Below are positions 34,947 through 42,964 of a stretch of 54,386 nt of DNA, piece after piece (the first letter of the stretch is position 1; every line of letters starts with the position of its first letter). The translations under genes were made by a program, and so were the position numbers. The DNA is taken from assembly GCA_947474545.1 (NCBI GenBank), contig CANJJI010000009.1, positions 1-54,386 of the forward strand, read 5' to 3'. This DNA comes from Beijerinckiaceae bacterium (GTDB taxonomy: Bacteria; Pseudomonadota; Alphaproteobacteria; Rhizobiales; Beijerinckiaceae). Below the pieces are notes generated by a model that saw nothing but the letters and a program-made list of their open reading frames with translations, had not been told where the DNA came from and did no database searches.

Positions 34947-36290
34947 ATGTCACTGATGCCAGAAGACCCCATTTTGCGCCGTATCGCGGACTTCGTGACG
35001 GCGAAACGCGCGCAGACGTTGCCTACGGGACAAATAGAGGCGCTCACCATCAGACTGATTGACGCGATCGCCTGCGCCGCCATGGCGCGTCCGGAACCTG
35101 ATAGCCGGACGCTCATAGACTCTTTCATATCACCGGCGAGCCCCAATGCGGCAAGCCTGATTGGCGGCGGCATTGCATCCGTCGACGATGCCGTCTTCTG
35201 CAATTCATTTCTCATTCGCAAGGCGGACTGGAACGATACTTATATTGGCAGAAACGGCGGTCACCCCTCTGACTTTATCGGTGGTGTCCTGTCGGCCGGT
35301 GAACATGCTGGCAAGAGCGGGCTTGACATTCTACGCGCTATCGGCATCGGCACCCATGTGATGCTGGATTTCTGCGATGCCGCCAATTCGCTGTCTCGCG
35401 GCTGGGACCCGGCGACTTATGTCGGACTTGCTGCAACTGTGGCGATGGGCTGCGTTCTCGATCTCGATGAAGTTGAAATTGCAAACGCGCTCGCCATGAC
35501 AGCGGTTTCCCGCAACATGTTGCTGGCGCGGACAGGCCGCGTCTCAACCTGGAAGAACCTCGCCTCTGCCAGCGCCGTGCGTGATTGCCTGTTTCATGTG
35601 CGCATGGCGCAAAGGGGACTCAGCGGGCCAGACCCGGCCTTTTCAGGCGAATTCGGCTTTGAGAAAAATATTTCCGGGCCACTCGCTCTGGAACTTGATC
35701 CCGCACGTGACCGCAGTGGAGACAGCCACCTTAAATTCTATCCGGCCATCTATCACGCGCAAGGACCTCTGGAATCCTGCATTGCCCTGCACAGCGAAAT
35801 AGCCGGCCGCAATATCGAAGACGTCTGCGTGGATATTTATGATTTTGCAATCCGCTACACTGCCGACAATCCAGCGAAATGGACGCCGCACAATATCGAG
35901 ACGGCCGACCACTCCCTGCCCTTCCTTGTGGCACATGCATTGTTACGTGGCGAATTCGGTCCCGGCAGCCTTCATGCTACCTTGCATGATGAGCAGGTTC
36001 GCGCTCTCGCCCAGCGGGTCCGGGTGAACGCAGATACAAATTTTTCTGCTCGCTGGCCCGATGCTACACCATCAAGAGTGCGAGTCACAGCAAACGGACT
36101 TACGCACGAGCGGATAATCGAACATATCATCGGGCATCCCATGCGCCCTCTGAGTTACGATGATGTCCGCGCGAAGTTCATGACCTGCGCCGCGCCAATG
36201 GCAGGCGTAGCGCGCGCGCAAGACTGGTGCGACGCCTTGGAACATTTCGCAGAAAAGCCCAGTATATTGGGCCTTCTGACGCCCGCATGA
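34947..36290 (+). CDS. MmgE/PrpD family protein
   Basis: This protein of about 447 residues belongs to the MmgE/PrpD family, which includes 2-methylcitrate dehydratase, iminodisuccinate epimerase and cis-aconitate decarboxylase. Landmarks are LIDAIACAAMARPEPDSRTL, NSFLIRKADWNDTYIGRNGGHPSDFIGGVLSAGE (active-site D-x-x-D-x-x and GGHPSD region) and KFYPAIYHAQGPLESCIAL. Several in-frame Met codons (34863, 34929, 34947, 34956) leave the start uncertain; none has a strong ribosome site. It is isolated on the plus strand between two TctC genes. The reaction is probably a dehydratase or epimerase step on a di- or tricarboxylate. Confidence 0.87.
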   Translation: MSLMPEDPILRRIADFVTAKRAQTLPTGQIEALTIRLIDAIACAAMARPEPDSRTLIDSFISPASPNAASLIGGGIASVDDAVFCNSFLIRKADWNDTYIGRNGGHPSDFIGGVLSAGEHAGKSGLDILRAIGIGTHVMLDFCDAANSLSRGWDPATYVGLAATVAMGCVLDLDEVEIANALAMTAVSRNMLLARTGRVSTWKNLASASAVRDCLFHVRMAQRGLSGPDPAFSGEFGFEKNISGPLALELDPARDRSGDSHLKFYPAIYHAQGPLESCIALHSEIAGRNIEDVCVDIYDFAIRYTADNPAKWTPHNIETADHSLPFLVAHALLRGEFGPGSLHATLHDEQVRALAQRVRVNADTNFSARWPDATPSRVRVTANGLTHERIIEHIIGHPMRPLSYDDVRAKFMTCAAPMAGVARAQDWCDALEHFAEKPSILGLLTPA

Positions 36291-36309
36291 GGGCGTAGGC
36301 CGGACTCGC

Positions 36310-37272
36310 TTACTGAGCGAGCTTGGCCGCCTTAACGACCTTGTCCCATTTGTCGACTTCAGAGAGCCAGAATTTTCCAGCCTCCGCAGGGCCGATAAAT
36401 TCAACATCCATGCCCTGTTGCTCGATATTGCGTCTGAATTCTGCCTGCTCGGACAACGCCTTTAGTGGCCTGCCAATGATTTCCTTCACTTCAACGGGCG
36501 TGCCGGCGGGCACGAGAATGCCAAACCATGAACTGACTTCCGCGTTCTTCACACCGAGTTCACTGAGTGTTGGCACATCCGGAAGCGAACGGTGGCGCGC
36601 ATGCGCAGCTACCGCGAAGGCGCGCAATTTCTTCTCATTGATATTCGGCAGCGCTGCCGAGAGGTTATCGAACATCATCTCGATTTCTCCGCTCACCAGT
36701 GCACGCATGCAATCGGCCCAGCCCTTGTAGCTGACGTGAGTGAAATCAGTACCGGTCTGCAGCTTGAACAATTCGGCTGACAAATGCAGAGTCGTGCCGA
36801 TGCCATTAGAGCCGACATTGATCGCGCCGGGAGAAGCTTTCGCTGCCGCAATCAATTCGGCAACGCTGTTCACTTTGAGCTTTGGTCCCGCTACAAGAAT
36901 ATTAGGGACTGTCACCATGATCGCAACCGCCGTGAGATCGGTTCCGGGCCGGTAGCTCGGCTGCTTTTGCAATGAGGCTGTGATTGTCGAAAACGCGCCA
37001 CCCAGCAATTGCGTATAACCATCAGCGGGTGATTTGGCGACATATTCAGTGCCGATATAGCCCCCTGCCCCACCGCGATTTTCAACGACCACGGTTTGTT
37101 TGAGCGCATCCTGCATCACGGGTTGAATGAGGCGCGCCAATATATCTGTGCTGCCAGCAGGCGGCGCGGGGACGACAATCTTGATCTGCTTATTAGGGAA
37201 TTGTGCAAACGCCCCACAAGTAGGCAATGTTAGCGTTAGTGCGAGTAACAACTTGCCAATTGTCATTGCCAT
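36310..37272 (-). CDS. Bug-family periplasmic solute-binding protein (TctC)
   Basis: This 320-residue protein has a signal peptide (cleavage near GAFAQF) and a classical Bug fold: QIKIVVPAPPAGSTDILARLIQPVMQDALKQTVVVENRGGAGGYIGTEYVAKSPADGYT, VGSNGIGTTLHLSAELFKLQTG and VKNAEVSSWFGILVPAGTP. The start at 37272 has GGGGAGGAG five bases upstream. It is the most typical tripartite tricarboxylate binding protein here and differs from the three longer ones. It follows the Old Yellow Enzyme gene with a 64-base gap on the same strand and likely shares its transcript. Ligand unknown, presumably a carboxylate. Confidence 0.9.
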   Translation of the reverse strand: MAMTIGKLLLALTLTLPTCGAFAQFPNKQIKIVVPAPPAGSTDILARLIQPVMQDALKQTVVVENRGGAGGYIGTEYVAKSPADGYTQLLGGAFSTITASLQKQPSYRPGTDLTAVAIMVTVPNILVAGPKLKVNSVAELIAAAKASPGAINVGSNGIGTTLHLSAELFKLQTGTDFTHVSYKGWADCMRALVSGEIEMMFDNLSAALPNINEKKLRAFAVAAHARHRSLPDVPTLSELGVKNAEVSSWFGILVPAGTPVEVKEIIGRPLKALSEQAEFRRNIEQQGMDVEFIGPAEAGKFWLSEVDKWDKVVKAAKLAQ

Positions 37273-37336
37273 ATGCTCCTCCCCGAACATGTGATGGTTA
37301 TTTCTGCTGCGAAACACTCGCCGCAGCAGTTTTAAG

Positions 37337-38434
37337 TCACGCACTCACTTTTGCACGCATGGACGGATAATCGGTATAGCCTTTCGCGCCGCCTTCATAA
37401 AAGGTCGTGGCATCTGCAGGATTGAGTGGCGCATCTTGCGCCATACGCTCGACGAGATCTGGATTTGAAATAAAGGGCACAGCGAATGCGACGAGGTCAG
37501 CCAGTCCTGATGCTATGGCCTCGTTGGCAGCCGCTTTGTCGTAACCGCCGTTCACGATCAGCGGCCCTGTAAAGGCTTTGCGCAGGGCGGGAAGCACGGC
37601 GGGAACATCAGCCGACGGCGACTGACGCAGGCCCGGCCTTATCGATTCAATTAGATGTACATAGGCAATGCCGCGTTCGTTGAGCGCGGCTGCTGCATAG
37701 GCAAAAGTCGCAACCGGGTCGGCATCGGCTATGCCATCGGCTGTTGCATGTGGGGCGAAACGTACGCCCACCCGGTCGCGGCCGAATACGGCAATGGCTG
37801 CGTCGGTAATTTCCATCAGGAAACGCGCGCGATTTCCAATGGGGCCGCCATAGGCGTCTGTCCGCACATTGCTGCCCGAACGCAGAAACTGGTCGATCAG
37901 ATAGCCGTTAGCGCCATGAAGTTCGACGCCATCCATACCGGCCTTCTTTGATAGTTCGGCTGCATTTCTGAATTCATCGACGACACCAGGAATTTCCGCG
38001 GTTTCCAGTGCACGCGGGACCGCAAATGGAAGCATGCCGTTGAGGCCGTTGATCTGTCCTTTGGCTGCGATGGCCGACGCCGAAAGCGGTTGCGCGCCGC
38101 CCGGCATGCGCGAAGGATCAGCTTTCCGGCCCAGATGATAAATCTGCTGAAACACTCGCCCGCCCGCACCATGCACCTTGTCCGCAACTATGTGCCAACC
38201 GGCTGAATGGTGTTCGCGATATATCGCAGCACCGTTGGCCCGGCTCACGCTATTAGGCGAAACGCTACCGGCTTCCGTGATGACAAGACCTGCAGAGGCC
38301 CGCTGGGCATAATATTCCGCGACGAGTTCATTGGCGGCATTGTCAGCATTGCAACGCGCCCGTGCCATGGGAGCCATGACGATACGGTTCGGCAATTCAA
38401 GCGGCCCAACCCGTACGGGCGAAAAAATGTCCAT
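37337..38434 (-). CDS. Old Yellow Enzyme-family flavin oxidoreductase (alkene reductase)
   Basis: This 365-residue FMN enzyme of the Old Yellow Enzyme family reduces activated C=C bonds with NAD(P)H. Landmarks are LFSPVRVGPLELPNRIVMAPMARARC-like N-terminal FMN contacts, VFQQIYHLGRKADPSRMPGGAQPLSAS, and the substrate-binding pair H..N in VELHGANGYLIDQFLRSGSNVRTDAYGG, with the FMN phosphate site near LIVNGGYDKAAANEAI. It is close to NemA/xenobiotic reductase types. It diverges from the TctC gene at 38583, and a Bug protein follows on its strand, so unsaturated acids are plausible substrates. Confidence 0.92.
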   Translation of the reverse strand: MDIFSPVRVGPLELPNRIVMAPMARARCNADNAANELVAEYYAQRASAGLVITEAGSVSPNSVSRANGAAIYREHHSAGWHIVADKVHGAGGRVFQQIYHLGRKADPSRMPGGAQPLSASAIAAKGQINGLNGMLPFAVPRALETAEIPGVVDEFRNAAELSKKAGMDGVELHGANGYLIDQFLRSGSNVRTDAYGGPIGNRARFLMEITDAAIAVFGRDRVGVRFAPHATADGIADADPVATFAYAAAALNERGIAYVHLIESIRPGLRQSPSADVPAVLPALRKAFTGPLIVNGGYDKAAANEAIASGLADLVAFAVPFISNPDLVERMAQDAPLNPADATTFYEGGAKGYTDYPSMRAKVSA

Positions 38435-38582
38435 GGAGTTTCCCCGGCTTCCAAATGTTATTTTGGCTCAGCTTAACAAGCTTTCGCCGTTCGGGGAAAG
38501 CGGCTTTCGAAAAAAGCTTGGCGACTTGCGCCAACACATGCAATTTGGGCGCTCAATCACGCGGGACCATCCGGGAGGGGTT

Positions 38583-39620
38583 ATGAAACAGGCATCGGGA
38601 TTGCGCATTTTGGCGCTTGCACTGACCTTTTTGCCCCTGGCGCAGGGCGCAAGTGCGCAGAGCGTCGCGGAATTCTACAAGGGAAAGACGCTTGAAATAC
38701 TTGTGCCAAGCGTGCCCGGCGGCGACTATGATTTGCGCGGGCGGCTCATTTCGCGCCATATGGGCCGGCTCATACCCGGCAATCCACAATTGGTGGTGAA
38801 GAATATTCCCGGTGGTATTGGGCTCGCCGCCGCCAACCAGCTTTACCGGGTCTCGCCGCGCGATGGCACGGTGCTGCATATGATTTTCCAGAATATGCCG
38901 GTGTTGCAAGCGATCGGCGCCAAAGGCGTACAATTCGACGTGCGGGAATTTGGCTGGATCGGAAACACGACGAATAGCCCCAATGTCATCAATTCCTGGC
39001 ACACAACGGGAATTACCAAGATTGAAGACGTTTACACAAAGGAATTGGCTGTCGGCGCGCCGGGGGCGGCCTCTACTTCCTATGTATATCCTGCGGCGCT
39101 CAACCAGACGGTTGGAACCAAATTCAAGGTCGTGACCGGATATGGCGGCGGGGCGCAGGTCGATCTTGCGATGGAACGCGGCGAAGTCGGCGGGCGCGGC
39201 TCCAATTCCTGGGCCTCCTGGAAGGCGGGACATCCGCACTGGCTGACGGAAAAAAAGATCCACATTCTGGTTCAGATCGGGCTCACCCGCGCAAAGGATC
39301 TGCCAGACGTGCCGCTCATGTTCGAGCTCGCTAAGAACGACGATGACCGGGCGTTCTTGAAATTTCTCTCGTCCGACATGGGCATTTCGCGCGCGGTCGT
39401 GACGACGCCGGGCGTCCCCGAGGCGCGGCTGACGGCGCTGCGGAAAGCCTTTATGGACACAATGGCCGATGCTGAATTTCTCGCCGACGCGGCCAAAACC
39501 CAGCGCGATATCGAGCCCTCTTCAGGCGAAGAAGCATTGGAGATCGCCAAGTCCATGATCGAGGCCAGTCCACGCGTGCTCGAACGTGTGAAGGAAATCC
39601 TTGAGCCTGTGTCGAAGTAA
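38583..39620 (+). CDS. TctC/Bug-type periplasmic solute-binding protein
   Basis: This 345-residue protein has a signal peptide (cleavage near GASAQS) and the TctC fold, with FYKGKTLEILVPSVPGGDYDLRGRLISRHMGRLIPGNPQLVVKNIPGGIGLAAANQLYRVSPRDGT and VVTGYGGGAQVDLAMERGEVGG. The start at 38583 has GGGAGGGG directly upstream; in-frame starts up to 38331 would run through the divergent oxidoreductase gene. It is alone on the plus strand and converges with the secreted hypothetical after 12 bases. No membrane partners are in the window. Confidence 0.88.
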   Translation: MKQASGLRILALALTFLPLAQGASAQSVAEFYKGKTLEILVPSVPGGDYDLRGRLISRHMGRLIPGNPQLVVKNIPGGIGLAAANQLYRVSPRDGTVLHMIFQNMPVLQAIGAKGVQFDVREFGWIGNTTNSPNVINSWHTTGITKIEDVYTKELAVGAPGAASTSYVYPAALNQTVGTKFKVVTGYGGGAQVDLAMERGEVGGRGSNSWASWKAGHPHWLTEKKIHILVQIGLTRAKDLPDVPLMFELAKNDDDRAFLKFLSSDMGISRAVVTTPGVPEARLTALRKAFMDTMADAEFLADAAKTQRDIEPSSGEEALEIAKSMIEASPRVLERVKEILEPVSK

Positions 39621-39632
39621 TAGATGCACGTC

Positions 39633-40337
39633 TCACAGAGACACGCGGACCGTCGGCTTGGCCTCTATTGAGCGCGCGGCTGGTTTCGCTTCAACAGGTG
39701 GAACATGATCAACACGTGATACGGGCTCGATCGGCGCAGCAGGAACCGATTGTACTTCCACAAGCGGCTTAGCTGAGAACCGGTTCGCCCGGTCAATCGC
39801 CGCCAGCACTGATGAATTGCCGGCGGCAAAATGCGATGCATGCGCCAAAGCTGCAAATTCAGAGCCAGAGTGCTGTGTGTTTGCTGCGCCAGTGAATACC
39901 TTGAGGCCGTCAATTGTCACCACCACATCGCCGCGCCGGAGGGTGGGATCACGGAGGAATGGGCCCAATGGCCCAGGTAATACTTCGGGCCGGAGCGCCG
40001 CTGATTTGCTGCTAGACCCTGATGACTTGGTTGCCGAAACCGCCTTGACTATTTTTGCGGCAGGTTTTGCCTTTACCCGCTGAGCTGGTTTCATCCGGAT
40101 GCCCTGGGCGCCAGAAACCAGGGGCACATCATATTGCGGCCTCGGAACATGGACTTGCTGCTGGGCAGGCCGGATACCGAACAATGTTTCAAAGAAGCCC
40201 GCAGCGGCAACGGGTCCGCCAAGCGCTGGGAGCAGAATTAGCGCCGAGATGCTGGGCAAAATGATGCGAATTGCTTTGCTGGCCTTACGGATGCCCGCCT
40301 TTGCAGATGCGAGCGTGCCCTCAGATGTGTTTTTCAT
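39633..40337 (-). CDS. Secreted or membrane-anchored hypothetical protein, Pro/Ala/Lys-rich
   Basis: This is a 234-residue protein of unknown function. The start at 40337 has AGGAGAGG upstream. An N-terminal basic stretch is followed by one hydrophobic segment (IILPSISALILLPALGGPVAAAGFF), a signal anchor or signal peptide, then FETLFGIRPAQQQVHVPRPQYDVPL. A low-complexity Lys/Ala/Ser linker leads to a compact block LGPFLRDPTLRRGDVVVTIDGLKVFTG and AALAHASHFAAGNSSVLAAIDRANRF. The tail is Pro/Val/Lys-rich. The RDPTLRRGDVVV block recurs, from memory, in hyphomicrobial hypothetical proteins. No enzymatic motif is visible. A palindrome lies about 50 bases upstream. Confidence 0.72.
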   Translation of the reverse strand: MKNTSEGTLASAKAGIRKASKAIRIILPSISALILLPALGGPVAAAGFFETLFGIRPAQQQVHVPRPQYDVPLVSGAQGIRMKPAQRVKAKPAAKIVKAVSATKSSGSSSKSAALRPEVLPGPLGPFLRDPTLRRGDVVVTIDGLKVFTGAANTQHSGSEFAALAHASHFAAGNSSVLAAIDRANRFSAKPLVEVQSVPAAPIEPVSRVDHVPPVEAKPAARSIEAKPTVRVSL

Positions 40338-40387
40338 GGCTGCCTCTCCTGAGTTGAGTGCAAGAACCACGATGGGAGCCTTTAGAC

Positions 40388-40403
40388 TGTGCGATTTCGC
40401 ACA
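40388..40403. promoter_or_regulatory. Palindrome upstream of the secreted hypothetical
   Basis: TGTGCGA and TCGCACA form seven-base arms around a two-base centre, 51 bases upstream of the start of the minus-strand gene at 40337. It could be an operator. No regulator is identified. Confidence 0.35.
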
Positions 40404-40429
40404 TGTTTAGTCCAGCGAGACCACAAAAT

Positions 40430-40460
40430 TTGAAGGGCGGCAATCGCTTGCCGCCCTTGC
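40430..40460 (-). terminator. Intrinsic terminator after glpX
   Basis: A perfect 11-bp stem (40433-40443 AAGGGCGGCAA with 40448-40458 TTGCCGCCCTT) and four-base loop lie 32 bases beyond the glpX stop. On the minus strand it is followed by CAAATTTTG, a short T run. It should end the alaC-to-glpX gene group. Confidence 0.85.
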
Positions 40461-40489
40461 AACCTTGAAATCCATTTAAATAGCGGCCC

Positions 40490-41485
40490 TCAATCGAGCC
40501 GGAATTTGCCCATTTCGCGATGCTCCGCGCCGATGCGCCTGACTGTGCCGGTAACCGAGCGATAGATCAGCGTATCGGTGTTGATGATGTCCTTGCCGAA
40601 CCTCACGCCCTGAACCAGAGGTCCGTCGGTAACACCAGTCAGGCAGACTATCACGTCGCCATTCGCCAGTTCCTTCATGTTGTATTTCCGCTTGGGGTCT
40701 GTGATCCCCATCGTGCGGGCGCGTTCGACCTTTTCAGGTGTATCGAGCACGAGACGGCCCTGCATCTGGCCGCCTACGCAACGCAAGGCGCCTGCCGCTA
40801 GTACGCCTTCAGGTGCGCCGCCTGTGCCCATGTACATATCAACGCCGGAAATCGCTGTTTGCGCGCAATAGATGACGCCGGCGACATCGCCATCGGTAAT
40901 CATGCGCACGGACGCACCGGCGCGGCGGCAACCATCGATCAAGCCCTGGTGGCGTTCGCGATCCAGAATGAGCACTGTGATTTCACCAGGGGTCACGCCC
41001 TTGGCCTTGGCGAGCGCACGAACATTTTCTTCAGGGCTCATGTCGAGATCGACCACACCTTCGGGATAGCCCGGACCGATGGCAATTTTTTCCATATAGA
41101 CGTCAGGCGCATTGAGTAGAGCGCCTGCCTGGGCCACCGCCATGACAGCCACTGAACCTGCCATATCCTTGGCGCAGAGTGTCGTGCCCTCGAGCGGATC
41201 AACGGCTATATCGACCTTCGGGCCCGTCATCGTGCCTACCCGCTCACCGATGAACAGCATGGGGGCTTCGTCACGTTCGCCCTCGCCGATGACAATCGTG
41301 CCATCAATCGGCAGGCGGTTGAGTTCACGGCGCATCGCGTCAACGGCAGCCTGATCGGCGGCCTTTTCATCGCCCCGGCCGCGCAGATGCGCAGCGGCAA
41401 CGGCGGCGCGTTCGGTCACGCGTACGAGTTCCATAGTCAGAATACGTTCGATGATATCCTGCTGCTTGATTACGAGATCGGCCAT
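40490..41485 (-). CDS. glpX: Class II fructose-1,6-bisphosphatase
   Basis: This 331-residue enzyme hydrolyses fructose 1,6-bisphosphate to fructose 6-phosphate in gluconeogenesis (class II, Mn2+/Mg2+ dependent, Li+-sensitive fold). Landmarks are DGTIVIGEGERDEAPMLFIGE, DIAVDPLEGTTLCA (metal and phosphate site), and DMYMGTGGAPEGVLAAGALRC. CAGGGGACC precedes the start. It lies 36 bases after hom on the same strand; a hom-glpX pair behind an aminotransferase gene is, from memory, a recurrent alphaproteobacterial order. A terminator follows. In autotrophic relatives such enzymes may also use sedoheptulose bisphosphate. Confidence 0.95.
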   Translation of the reverse strand: MADLVIKQQDIIERILTMELVRVTERAAVAAAHLRGRGDEKAADQAAVDAMRRELNRLPIDGTIVIGEGERDEAPMLFIGERVGTMTGPKVDIAVDPLEGTTLCAKDMAGSVAVMAVAQAGALLNAPDVYMEKIAIGPGYPEGVVDLDMSPEENVRALAKAKGVTPGEITVLILDRERHQGLIDGCRRAGASVRMITDGDVAGVIYCAQTAISGVDMYMGTGGAPEGVLAAGALRCVGGQMQGRLVLDTPEKVERARTMGITDPKRKYNMKELANGDVIVCLTGVTDGPLVQGVRFGKDIINTDTLIYRSVTGTVRRIGAEHREMGKFRLD

Positions 41486-41521
41486 CTGGGTCCCCTGAAG
41501 GCGGGTTGTGTTCGAATAAAA

Positions 41522-42841
41522 TTATTCGCGTTCGATTCGGATTACCTGCGGTGTGCCTGCTATGTACCCGTCTCCGACGGCGGCATCCAGTGCCTCGCGG
41601 ATCAATGCCTCAGTTGTTGCATATGTAATTAACACAACTGGAACGGGATTGCCGGGCTTTCCTGTGCTACGGGCCGATCCGGCTGCCTTCTGCATGATGC
41701 TTTCCAGCGAAATCTGGCGTTCTGCAAGGCGTGTAGCGATGGCGGCGGCGGCACCCGGCCGGTCCTGCACGCTCAGGCGGACGTAATAACCGCCTTCATG
41801 TTCAGCGATTTCAGGACGCCCGGGCCGGGTCAATGTGGCAACCGGCAGTCCGAATGGCGCTGAGCGTATGCCTTTGGCGACATCGGCAATATCGGCCACT
41901 ACGGCTGAGGCTGTCGCCTCTCCACCTGCGCCGGGGCCGACCAGAGTGAGTTCCTTCACCGCATCGGCATCGACAGTGACCGCATTGGTCACACCCATAA
42001 CCTGCGCAATCGCCGAGGACAATGGCACCATGGTGGGGTGCACGCGCTGCTCTATGCCGCCTGCTGTGCGCTGAGCCACGCCCAGAAGCTTGATCCGGTA
42101 GCCCAGTTCCTCTGCCGATTCGAGATCGGCCAGAGTGATTGACTGAATCCCCTCAACATGGATCGCGTTCGCATCAACCTGCGTTCCGAAGGCCAGAGAG
42201 GTCAGGATCGAGAGCTTGTGGGCCGTGTCAAAGCCGCCGATATCGAAGGTCGGATCGGCTTCCGCATAACCAAGTCGCTGGGCTTCCTTCAGGCATTCGT
42301 CGAAGGAAAGACCCTGCTGCTCCATATTGGAGAGGATATAATTGCAGGTGCCGTTGAGAATGCCGTAAACGCGCTCGATGCGATTGCCGGCCAATCCCTC
42401 GCGCAAGGTTTTGACTATGGGGATGCCACCGGCCACCGAGGCCTCGAAGGCCAAGGGCACCTTGTTGACTTCCGCGAGGGCCGCCAGCGCCATCCCGTGT
42501 TTGGCGAGCAACGCCTTGTTGGCTGTAACGACTCCTTTGCCACGCTTGAGAGCTGCCTCGACCGAGGCCCGCGCGGGGCCCTCATCGCCGCCAATCAGCT
42601 CTACAAAGAGATCAATTTCAGCTTTTTCCGCCAACGCGACGGGATCGTCGAACCATTCGAGGCCTTCCAGATCGATTCGCCTGTCGAGGCTCCGGTCACG
42701 CGCGGACACAGCGACGACCTCGATCTTCCTGCCTGTCCGGGCTGTCAGCGCCTCAGCCTGGCGGCGCAGAAGCCGGATGACGGATGCGCCGACGGTCCCA
42801 AGGCCCGCTATGCCGACGCGCATGACAGTGCTCATAAACAT
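41522..42841 (-). CDS. hom: Homoserine dehydrogenase
   Basis: This 439-residue enzyme reduces aspartate semialdehyde to homoserine in threonine and methionine synthesis. It has the nucleotide motif GIAGLGTVGASVI near the N-terminus, then VTANKALLAKHG and GIPIVKTLREGLAGNRIERVYGILNGTCNYILSNME (signature), EAQRLGYAEADPTFDIGGFDTAHKL in the catalytic domain, and a C-terminal ACT domain (YYVRLSVQDRPGAAAAIATRLAERQISLESIMQ) for feedback control. A second ATG two codons inside is equally possible as the start. It is upstream of glpX and 123 bases downstream of an esterase gene. Confidence 0.96.
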   Translation of the reverse strand: MFMSTVMRVGIAGLGTVGASVIRLLRRQAEALTARTGRKIEVVAVSARDRSLDRRIDLEGLEWFDDPVALAEKAEIDLFVELIGGDEGPARASVEAALKRGKGVVTANKALLAKHGMALAALAEVNKVPLAFEASVAGGIPIVKTLREGLAGNRIERVYGILNGTCNYILSNMEQQGLSFDECLKEAQRLGYAEADPTFDIGGFDTAHKLSILTSLAFGTQVDANAIHVEGIQSITLADLESAEELGYRIKLLGVAQRTAGGIEQRVHPTMVPLSSAIAQVMGVTNAVTVDADAVKELTLVGPGAGGEATASAVVADIADVAKGIRSAPFGLPVATLTRPGRPEIAEHEGGYYVRLSVQDRPGAAAAIATRLAERQISLESIMQKAAGSARSTGKPGNPVPVVLITYATTEALIREALDAAVGDGYIAGTPQVIRIERE

Positions 42842-42964
42842 TGATCCGTGCTGGACGCGGGTTACTCCCGCAAAGCGCGCCTTGTGCCTGATTTTGGGCG
42901 AGGGTTCAAGGAAGCCTCTCGATCCAAATCACACGGCAATCGAATTGCCTATATCCAGACGTGC

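Noticed and set aside
36305-36321. Small CTCGCT/AGCGAG hairpin between the convergent PrpD and Bug genes
   Set aside because: The stem is only six base pairs, lies in the end of the coding sequence and lacks a T run, so it is not called a terminator.
40388-40403. Palindrome as a proven operator
   Set aside because: It is listed only as a candidate site; a single palindrome without a regulator or repeats elsewhere does not show function.
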